A DNA stretch of 11,431 nt from Methylococcaceae bacterium (GTDB taxonomy: Bacteria; Pseudomonadota; Gammaproteobacteria; Methylococcales; Methylomonadaceae): contig JAUYMX010000537.1 of the NCBI GenBank assembly GCA_030699345.1, forward strand, positions 1 to 11,431. Reading direction: 5' to 3'. The notes beneath the pieces are model-generated. The model ran no database searches. It saw nothing but the letters and a program-made list of their open reading frames with translations, and had not been told where the DNA came from. Both the position numbers and the translations under genes were made by a program. This document shows positions 6,925-11,431 of this stretch, one piece after another; the stretch's first letter is position 1; every line of letters begins with the position of its first letter.

Positions 6925-6997
6925 GTAGGATGTGCTGAACACAGTGAAGCGCATCAATTATCGCAAATGATGCGCCTCGTTCCTCGGCACATCCTAC
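6925..6997. repeat. REP inverted pair, family C (GTAGGATGTGC)
   Basis: Each half begins with GTAGGATGTGC and folds on itself (GATGTGC against GCGCATC); the halves at 6925-6956 and 6968-6997 are inverted to each other. It lies in the 149-base gap between the DUF4242 gene and metY, so it could lower read-through into metY or fix a processed mRNA end. A decayed copy lies at 11095-11143. Confidence 0.85.
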
Positions 6998-7043
6998 CAA
7001 GCCGCATTGAAAAACGCCTTGCCAACAAAATTGGAGCGAACCT

Positions 7044-8315
7044 ATGAAACTAGAAACAATCGCCGTACACGGCGGCTACAGCCCGGATCCAACCACCAAA
7101 GCAGTCGCTGTTCCTATCTATCAAACCACCTCTTACGCGTTTGACGACACCCAGCATGGCGCCGATTTGTTTGACCTGAAAGTGGCAGGCAATATCTACA
7201 CCCGCATCATGAACCCGACCACCGACGTGTTGGAAAAGCGCGTCGCTGAGTTGGAAGGCGGAATGGCAGGCCTGGCGCTGGCATCCGGAATGGCGGCGAT
7301 TACTTACGCAATTATGACTATCGCCGAAGCGGGCGATAACATCGTTTCCGCAGCCACTTTATATGGCGGCACTTATAATTTATTTGCCCACACCTTGCCG
7401 CAATACGGCATCAATGTGCGCTTTGCCGATTACCGCGACCCGGATGCCTTTGAGGCATTGATCGACGACAAAACCAAAGCCATATTCTGCGAATCGGTCG
7501 GCAACCCGCTCGGCAATATTACCGATTTTGAACTGTTGGCAGAAATTGCCCATCGTCATGGCGTACCGCTGATTGTCGATAACACCGTGCCTTCACCGTA
7601 TTTATGCCGTCCGATCGAGCACGGTGCCGATATTGTCGTGCATTCACTCACCAAATACCTGGGCGGCCACGGCAACAGCATCGGCGGCATCATTGTCGAT
7701 AGCGGTAAGTTTCCTTGGGCTGAACATAAAGATCGCTTCCGTCGTCTAAACGAACCCGATGTGTCTTACCACGGCGTGGTGTATACCGAAGCCCTGGGGC
7801 CTGCCGCCTACATTGGCCGGGCCCGCGTGGTGCCGTTGCGCAATACCGGCGCGGCCATTTCGCCCTTTAACTCGTTTTTGATCCTGCAAGGTATTGAAAC
7901 CCTTGCGTTGCGTATGGACAGAATCTGCGACAACACCATCAAAGTCGCGAAATATCTGCAAAGTCATAGCGAAGTGGCCTGGGTTAATTACGCTGGACTT
8001 GATGACCATGAAGATAAACCCTTGGTCGATAAATACATGGATGGCCGTGCGTCCGGTATTCTCACCTTTGGTTTAAAAGGCGGCCGTAAGGCGGGTGAGA
8101 ATTTTCAGGATGCGTTAAAACTGTTCACCAGATTGGTCAATATCGGCGATGCCAAATCGCTGGCTTGCCACCCGGCTTCCACCACACACCGGCAATTATC
8201 GCCGGAAGAGTTGATCAAGGCTGGCGTCACGCAAGAGATGGTGCGCTTATCGATGGGTATCGAGCATATCGACGATATTTTGGACGATCTGGAACAAGCA
8301 TTAGTGGCCTCTTGA
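7044..8315 (+). CDS. metY: O-acetylhomoserine sulfhydrylase
   Basis: 423 residues, a pyridoxal-phosphate enzyme of the Cys/Met metabolism family (EC 2.5.1.49). It replaces the acetyl group of O-acetylhomoserine with sulfide to give homocysteine; related enzymes also accept methanethiol and give methionine directly. The cofactor lysine is Lys204 in HSLTKYLGGHG, with Asp179 in VDNT for the pyridine nitrogen and YTRIMNPT (52-60) for phosphate from the neighbouring subunit. The stretch NEPDVSYHGVVY plus ARVVPLRNTGAAISPFNSFLILQG-type sequence marks MetY rather than MetB or MetC. GGAG lies 7 bases before the ATG. It follows tetR and the DUF4242 gene on the same strand; a short truncated frame starts within its terminal region. 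No own promoter is convincing, so it may depend on upstream transcription. Confidence 0.96.
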   Translation: MKLETIAVHGGYSPDPTTKAVAVPIYQTTSYAFDDTQHGADLFDLKVAGNIYTRIMNPTTDVLEKRVAELEGGMAGLALASGMAAITYAIMTIAEAGDNIVSAATLYGGTYNLFAHTLPQYGINVRFADYRDPDAFEALIDDKTKAIFCESVGNPLGNITDFELLAEIAHRHGVPLIVDNTVPSPYLCRPIEHGADIVVHSLTKYLGGHGNSIGGIIVDSGKFPWAEHKDRFRRLNEPDVSYHGVVYTEALGPAAYIGRARVVPLRNTGAAISPFNSFLILQGIETLALRMDRICDNTIKVAKYLQSHSEVAWVNYAGLDDHEDKPLVDKYMDGRASGILTFGLKGGRKAGENFQDALKLFTRLVNIGDAKSLACHPASTTHRQLSPEELIKAGVTQEMVRLSMGIEHIDDILDDLEQALVAS

Positions 8316-8322
8316 GGAGGTA

Positions 8323-8436
8323 ATGCCAATCCCAATAAATTCTCATATTTTTTATCATTCAAATAGTGGCAGCTGGATCAACGACGTTAATTCAAGACTT
8401 AACCGTTCGCCTTTCCTTAGATCACCCTTGTGGTGA
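8323..8436 (+). pseudogene. Truncated gene start behind metY (possible FAD-linked oxidase remnant)
   Basis: A 37-codon frame starts at ATG 8323, seven bases after the metY stop, with a purine run GAGGAGG (8314-8320) overlapping that stop. Residues 16-30 read GSWINDVNSRLNRSP, which to me resembles the N-terminus of FAD-binding oxidases (pattern W-I-N-D-hydrophobic-H/N-S-x-L-N). The frame then runs into repeat DNA at about 8400 and stops at TGA 8434-8436. The strong ribosome site, tight spacing and abrupt end suggest a former operon partner of metY that lost all but its first codons. The family assignment is from memory and weak; it could also be a genuine small peptide. Confidence 0.4.
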
Positions 8437-8500
8437 AGCCTGTCGAAGGGTGAATGGTTATACCCAAAAAGGGCACAAGAGCCGATCATGGTTCGACAAG

Positions 8501-8639
8501 CTCTCAAGAAACAGCTTTTTTTATGCTTATAAAATCAACTGCTTACAAGCGGGCAATAAAATTAAAAATCGTCTCAAACAGCGTCTGTTTCTTGGTAACG
8601 CCATACCGCCGAAAGGGGCTTACTTTGCTCACCACGAAC
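8501..8639 (+). repeat. Long direct repeat, copy 1
   Basis: 139 bases nearly identical to 8793-8928, differing by about ten substitutions and short indels. It includes the small hairpin AAACAG-CGT-CTGTTT (8576-8590) and an AT-rich segment. Neither ends in transposase-type inverted repeats nor encodes a recognisable protein. Confidence 0.9.
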
Positions 8640-8662
8640 AGAACGCATTGATTTTTAAGACA

Positions 8663-8688
8663 CCGTTCGTACTGAGTTTATCGAAGTG
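8663..8688. repeat. Solo arm of the TTCGACAGGCTC repeat family
   Basis: CCGTTCGTACTGAGTTTATC followed by GAAGTG corresponds to the reverse complement of the left arm at 3221-3246 with a few changes. It is a degenerate single copy. Confidence 0.6.
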
Positions 8689-8734
8689 CAGGGTTTTTCG
8701 AGGTTCCCTATTTTTGACGACTAGGCAGGATCGG

Positions 8735-8779
8735 GTAGGTGCGGATTTATCCGCATAGTGCGAATGAATTCGCACCTAT
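8735..8779. repeat. REP inverted pair, family D (GTAGGTGCGGAT)
   Basis: GTAG at 8735 heads a hairpin TGCGGAT/ATCCGCA; a second hairpin TGCGAAT/ATTCGCA-like segment follows, inverted, ending in CACCTAT. Two adjacent small hairpins inside an outer pairing (TAGGTGCG/CGCACCTA) give a cruciform-capable pair. Confidence 0.8.
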
Positions 8780-8792
8780 AGCTTGCCTAAAT

Positions 8793-8928
8793 CTCTCAAG
8801 AAACGGCTTTTTTATGCTTATAAAATCAACCATTTACAAGCGGGCAATAAAATTAAAAATCGCCACAAACAGCGTCTGTTTCTTGGTAACGCCATACCGC
8901 CGAAAGGGGGGCTTTGCTCACCATGAAC
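8793..8928 (+). repeat. Long direct repeat, copy 2
   Basis: Second copy of the 139-base repeat, 292 bases downstream of the first, on the same strand. The central AT-rich block and the block AACGCCATACCGCCGAAAGG are unchanged; differences cluster near the homopolymers. Confidence 0.9.
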
Positions 8929-8969
8929 GGCTTAAGAATTGCCCCGCCAATTAAACAATGACAGCGCTT

Positions 8970-8998
8970 AAAACCCGAAAATAAATCTCAGGTTTTTT
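8970..8998 (+). terminator. Possible rho-independent terminator
   Basis: AAAACCCGA (8970-8978) pairs with TCAGGTTTT (8988-8996), leaving a T run 8993-8998. The stem is weak and short. It would isolate the mtoX promoter from upstream transcription. Confidence 0.35.
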
Positions 8999-9010
8999 AG
9001 TGTATTAATT

Positions 9011-9030
9011 AAAGACGACCGGTCATATTT
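9011..9030. promoter_or_regulatory. Probable TetR operator upstream of mtoX
   Basis: AAAGACGACCGGTCATATTT contains the perfect 8-base palindrome GACCGGTC (9017-9024). Its half-sites (AGACGACC and, inverted, ATATGACC) agree with the operator in the tetR promoter 3 kb upstream; no other window position I read carries this arrangement in a promoter. Confidence 0.6.
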
Positions 9031-9033
9031 TGA

Positions 9034-9042
9034 TGTTATGAT
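9034..9042 (+). promoter_or_regulatory. Extended -10 promoter for mtoX
   Basis: TGTTATGAT is an extended -10 element (TG-N-TATGAT). The -35 region is poor and is occupied by the operator palindrome, so a bound repressor would block it. Transcription should start near 9049, giving a leader of about 215 bases. Confidence 0.5.
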
Positions 9043-9048
9043 AAATCG

Positions 9049-9263
9049 ACTTTTCGTTATCAGCACGATAACGACAGCATCAAACACAGCAAGTGTGCTA
9101 TGTGATGGCAAACGCAAGACGGTTTTGCGTTGTAACGCTTTGCGGCGTTAGGGAACGGCACTGGCAGGGCAAGTGATAACAACAATAAGTCTTTGGATGA
9201 CGTGTTGCTGAGCAGTTTAGGCAACACCCAGCGTAAAAGAGACATAACTACAGAGGAAGAAAT
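9049..9263 (+). promoter_or_regulatory. Long structured 5' leader of mtoX
   Basis: Four perfect-stem hairpins lie in the leader: CGTTATC/GATAACG (9055-9073), AACGCAA/TTGCGTT (9111-9131), TAACGC/GCGTTA (9133-9150) and GTGTTGC/GCAACAC (9202-9227). The second and third could exchange partners, because GCGT at 9127-9130 can also pair with ACGC at 9135-9138. It matches no riboswitch class I know. The leader ends with AGAGGAAG (9252-9259), a strong ribosome site left unpaired by these stems. A regulatory role is inferred. Confidence 0.5.
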
Positions 9264-10646
9264 ATGAAGACTAAACTCAACAAAACTAGGCTTATCAGTG
9301 CTGCCGTGGCGGCGTCTATGGTGGCATTGGCTGGGCTTGCGATAGCCCCGGTGCAAGCGGATGAAACTTGCATGTCGCCGTACATGGCCAAAATTATCGG
9401 CCAGGAAGATTTTGTTTATATCTGGACTCTGGGCGTGGAAGGGCTTGGCGACGAGCAAGACAAATTGGTTACTGTCGATGTTAATCCCAAATCGGCTAAG
9501 TACGGCAAAGTCATTAACAGCGTGTCTGTCGGTGGTCGTAATGAAGCCCATCACTCCGGTTTTACCGATGATCGTCAGTATTTGTGGGCTGGCGCGCTGG
9601 ATACCAACAAGCTGTTTATTTTTGATGTGCATACCGATCCGGCCAAGCCCAAACTGGTTAAAACCATCACTGACTTTGTCGCCAAAAGCGGCGGCGTCGT
9701 TGGGCCGCATACCACTTATGCCTTGCCTGGACGCATGATTATTACCGGCTTGTCCAACAACAAAGACCATGGCGGCCGTACCGCTGTTGTTGAATACACC
9801 AACGATGGCGAATACATCGCCACGCATTGGACGCCCACCGATGACAACCTACAAGGCGCCATCAAAACCGGTAAATATGCCGATGGTTACGGCTATGATT
9901 TGCGCGTATTACCCCGACGTAACCTGATGCTGACCTCATCGTTTACCGGCTGGTCGAACTACATGATGGACTTTGGCAAAATGCTGCAAGATCCTGAAGC
10001 CATGAAGCGCTTCGGTAACACCGTCGTGCAGTGGGATTTACATACCAAGCAACCGAAAAAAGTCTTTGATGTACCTGGCGCGCCGCTGGAAATTCGTTGT
10101 GCCTGGGGGCCTAACCACAACTATTGCTTTACCAGCACCGCATTGACCTCCAAAATCTGGCTGATTTACGAAGATAAAGACGGCGCTTGGCAGGCTAAAG
10201 AAGTGGCCGATATTGGCGATCCGGCCAGCATCCCATTGCCGGTGGATATTTCCATTTCCAGCGACGACGGCACGCTGTGGGTCAATACCTTTATGGATGG
10301 CAAAACCCGCGCCTTCGACATCACCGACCCGTTTAAACCGAAACAAGTGTTCGAGCAAAAAATCGGATCCCAAGTCAACATGGTGTCATCCAGCTGGGAT
10401 GGCAAACGTCTTTATTACACCTCATCCCTGCTGGCCAACTGGGATAAAAAAGGCGCTGATAACGAACAGTTTTTAAAAGTCTATAACTGGGACGGCAAGC
10501 AATTGCAGCAACAGTTTGCGATTGATTTCAACAAAGAAAAACTGGGGCGGGCGCATCAAATGGTGTTTGGCGCGTATTCGCTGTACAGCGCCAACCAGCC
10601 AACGACATTGGACAATTTGGTTACGAAATTGGATTTGAAAAAATAA
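9264..10646 (+). CDS. mtoX: Methanethiol oxidase, SBP56 family, exported
   Basis: 460 residues of the selenium-binding protein 56 family. Bacterial members (MtoX, EC 1.8.3.4) oxidise methanethiol with O2 and water to formaldehyde, H2S and H2O2, probably with copper. Residues 1-32 are a Sec signal peptide (KTKLNKTR, hydrophobic AAVAASMVALAGLAI, cleavage after PVQA), so the enzyme is periplasmic. The mature part holds a family cysteine (Cys36, TCMSPYMA), NEAHHSGF (93-100, His96/His97, likely metal ligands), VGPHTTY (146-152), LPVDISISSDDGTLWVN (325-341), FDITDP (351-356) and KRLYYTSSLLANWD (381-394), consistent with the beta-propeller. AGAGGAAG precedes the ATG. It stands alone: no SCO1/SenC copper chaperone or MauG-type gene follows. 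The same operator as tetR is upstream. SBP56 substrates vary, so methanethiol is likely but not certain. Confidence 0.92.
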   Translation: MKTKLNKTRLISAAVAASMVALAGLAIAPVQADETCMSPYMAKIIGQEDFVYIWTLGVEGLGDEQDKLVTVDVNPKSAKYGKVINSVSVGGRNEAHHSGFTDDRQYLWAGALDTNKLFIFDVHTDPAKPKLVKTITDFVAKSGGVVGPHTTYALPGRMIITGLSNNKDHGGRTAVVEYTNDGEYIATHWTPTDDNLQGAIKTGKYADGYGYDLRVLPRRNLMLTSSFTGWSNYMMDFGKMLQDPEAMKRFGNTVVQWDLHTKQPKKVFDVPGAPLEIRCAWGPNHNYCFTSTALTSKIWLIYEDKDGAWQAKEVADIGDPASIPLPVDISISSDDGTLWVNTFMDGKTRAFDITDPFKPKQVFEQKIGSQVNMVSSSWDGKRLYYTSSLLANWDKKGADNEQFLKVYNWDGKQLQQQFAIDFNKEKLGRAHQMVFGAYSLYSANQPTTLDNLVTKLDLKK

Positions 10647-10691
10647 TTGCTGATTCGGTTTTGTGTTGATTTGGTTTTTAAGTTGAGATTT

Positions 10692-10747
10692 GTAGGAGCG
10701 GGCCTTGCCCGCGAATTAGATATATCGCGGGCAAGGCCCACTCCTAC
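10692..10747. repeat. REP inverted pair, family E (Pseudomonas-type)
   Basis: Arms 10692-10714 and 10725-10747 are inverted 23-base copies with one G-T wobble. Each is GTAGGAGCGGGCCTTGCCCG followed by CGA, which matches the well-known REP of Pseudomonas. It lies 46 bases after the mtoX stop and can fold into a long stem able to end or protect the mtoX transcript. Confidence 0.92.
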
Positions 10748-10808
10748 GAAATTTTGCTCTTAGCTTATTAACGGAATAGACGAATTCAGTTACCAAGTTG
10801 GAGACACA

Positions 10809-10862
10809 ATGAAAACATTGAATTTGCCAAGCTTGTTTTTAACTATGCTTAGCACTTGTTTA
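10809..10862 (+). pseudogene. Signal-peptide remnant of a lost gene behind mtoX
   Basis: ATG 10809 has GGAG five bases upstream (10800-10803). The first 17-18 codons read MKTLNLPSLFLTMLSTCL, a typical export or lipoprotein leader with a cysteine at residue 17. At 10863 the frame runs into repeat DNA (AGCCCGCGTAGG), and the remaining codons to 11027 are antisense to a toxin remnant and look non-protein. A former exported partner of mtoX cut off by rearrangement is plausible; its identity cannot be told. Confidence 0.4.
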
Positions 10863-11028
10863 AGCCCGCGTAGGCCCGGAAAGCTGAAAAAACAAAACCG
10901 CAATATAGCCCGCGTTAGGCAAGCAACTTGTCATATTCGGCATGAGTGCCAATCCAAACCCAAAGAAAACCGCTTTCAATGGGTGCGGCAATTGCTCTAT
11001 GTGAACCAACACGAGCAGCCCGCGTAGG
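10863..11028 (+). repeat. Three short direct repeats AGCCCGCGT(T)AGG
   Basis: AGCCCGCGTAGG occurs at 10863-10874 and 11017-11028, and AGCCCGCGTTAGG at 10907-10919. The last two flank the toxin remnant. They may be heads of decayed REP elements or footprints of deletions. Confidence 0.7.
10915..11019 (-). pseudogene. C-terminal remnant of a RelE/ParE-superfamily toxin
   Basis: Read from 11019 down to the TAA at 10917-10915, 34 codons give AARVGSHRAIAAPIESG followed by FLWVWIGTHAEYDKLLA and stop. This is the ending of a well-known RelE/ParE-type toxin group (R-hydrophobic-x-x-x-YRA-hydrophobic, then hydrophobic-W-x-WIG-[ST]-H-x-x-YD-[KR]). The N-terminal two thirds are missing: upstream there is only REP sequence. 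No antitoxin gene is visible on either side. It is inactive as it stands, a relic of a toxin-antitoxin locus. Confidence 0.65.
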
Positions 11029-11053
11029 TCCGATTAGCGCAGCGTAATCGGAC
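11024..11053. repeat. Single REP, family F (GTAGGTCCGATTA)
   Basis: GTAG at 11024 heads a 9-base perfect stem GTCCGATTA/TAATCGGAC (11028-11036 and 11045-11053) with loop GCGCAGCG. A matching CACCTAC at 11070-11076 may be the remains of an inverted partner. Confidence 0.8.
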
Positions 11054-11094
11054 GCATGTCATTCATCGACACCTACTACGGAATTTATATCACC

Positions 11095-11143
11095 GCATCA
11101 ATCGCGAAACACGAACGATACGGTTCGTACCTCAGCACATCCT
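11095..11143. repeat. Decayed copy of REP family C
   Basis: GCATCAATCGC at the left and CTCAGCACATCC at the right match the inner and outer parts of 6951-6995 with many changes between. It lacks the intact CTAC end. Confidence 0.45.
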
Positions 11144-11330
11144 TGTATGATCAAATTTAAAGAACCCATTGGAAGAAACATCCAATAAGCTTTACCCGTT
11201 CATTGGGAGGCCGTCGCATCCTGAGGACTGATTTATTAATCAGAGCCTGTATGTAGTTGGCCCCGGCCCTATTCACCCATTCCGTGGAGTATCCGGAAAA
11301 TTTCAAGCTAGTTGTCGCCTCAGTGTAAAT
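11144..11330 (+). other. Intergenic stretch with two small hairpins
   Basis: No gene is supported. ATTGGA/TCCAAT (11168-11186) and CTGATT/AATCAG (11228-11243) are small hairpins without T runs. No known riboswitch or RNA gene is recognised. Confidence 0.4.
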
Positions 11331-11431
11331 TTATTATGCGGTTATTTTGTTCTGGTTGGTACGCTCCTGAGTGGTTTTATGTTGGGTTTCGGCATGATCT
11401 GGATTCAAATGAACCGTATGGATTCTGTTCC
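11331..11431 (+). CDS. Possible start of a membrane protein gene (partial, uncertain)
   Basis: One plus frame is open from about 11232 to the edge, and its last 33 codons encode a strongly hydrophobic stretch (CGYFVLVGTLLSGFMLGFG) followed by MIWIQMNRMDSV, which looks like a membrane anchor. The only in-frame ATG of note is at 11379, inside that stretch and without a good ribosome site. A second frame from ATG 11336 is also open to the edge. I cannot decide between them. Confidence 0.2.

Larger units (their letters stand above)
8437..8792. other. Repeat-rich gene-free stretch
   Basis: No credible gene. It contains a fragment of the TTCGACAGGCTC repeat (8483-8505), the first copy of a long direct repeat (8501-8639), another TTCGA-type arm (8663-8688) and a REP pair (8735-8779). 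A small hairpin TCACCCTT/AAGGGTGA spans 8422-8453. Long open frames here are low-complexity read-through of repeats. Confidence 0.7.

Noticed and set aside
6998..7043. A separate metY promoter (TTGAAA at 7007-7012)
   Set aside because: No -10 box at 16-18 bases downstream.
8422..8453. TCACCCTT/AAGGGTGA hairpin as a terminator for metY
   Set aside because: No T run follows and the loop is long; more likely part of repeat DNA.
8501..8928. CRISPR array or integron attC sites
   Set aside because: Only two copies, 139 bases long, with no regular spacers and no attC core sites.
8366..8954. Open plus-strand frames of 60-130 codons across the repeat region
   Set aside because: They run through direct repeats and REPs, lack ribosome sites and have no protein-like composition.
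9105..9176. A 23-codon frame inside the mtoX leader (MANARRFCVVTLCG...) as a leader peptide
   Set aside because: No ribosome site, and the codons coincide with the hairpin stems, which explain the sequence better.

Overview
The window reads as a stretch of a gammaproteobacterial chromosome. Mpl, ApaG and ApaH all look gammaproteobacterial. A methylotroph or methanotroph of the Methylococcales type is my best guess, because a secreted methanethiol oxidase sits near a MetY and there are many REP repeats. That placement is inference, not proof. No rRNA, tRNA, CRISPR array, insertion sequence or phage gene is visible.

Left part (1-5769): the 3' tip of an upstream gene; an aldo/keto reductase (272-1120); a small charged hypothetical protein (1273-1683, minus); mpl for murein peptide recycling (1835-3187, minus, TTG start); a secreted ankyrin-repeat protein (3300-3848, minus); the coupled pair apaG-apaH (3920-5145), divergent from the ankyrin gene; and a four-helix membrane protein (5287-5769, minus).

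Middle and right part (5962-10646), all on the plus strand: a NemR/AcuR-like TetR regulator, a DUF4242 protein, O-acetylhomoserine sulfhydrylase (metY) with a truncated reading frame behind it, then about 830 bases of repeats and regulatory DNA, then a Sec-exported SBP56-family methanethiol oxidase (mtoX). The same palindromic motif (core GACCGGTC or AACCGGTC) lies in the tetR promoter and upstream of mtoX. A half-site copy precedes the DUF4242 gene. I infer a small regulon: the regulator controls itself, the DUF4242/metY unit and, at a distance, mtoX. MtoX would turn methanethiol into formaldehyde, H2S and H2O2, and MetY can capture sulfide (or methanethiol) on O-acetylhomoserine. Together they would form a C1-sulfur detoxification and salvage module sensed by a thiol-type repressor. 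mtoX also has a leader of about 215 bases with four clear hairpins.

Repeats: at least six sequence families of GTAG-headed palindromes (REP elements) sit at gene 3' ends, mostly as inverted pairs. One is a Pseudomonas-type REP pair and one supplies the mpl stop codon. The tail (10748-11431) is decayed DNA: a leader-peptide remnant, a RelE/ParE-type toxin C-terminus, single REPs, and possibly the start of another gene at the edge.
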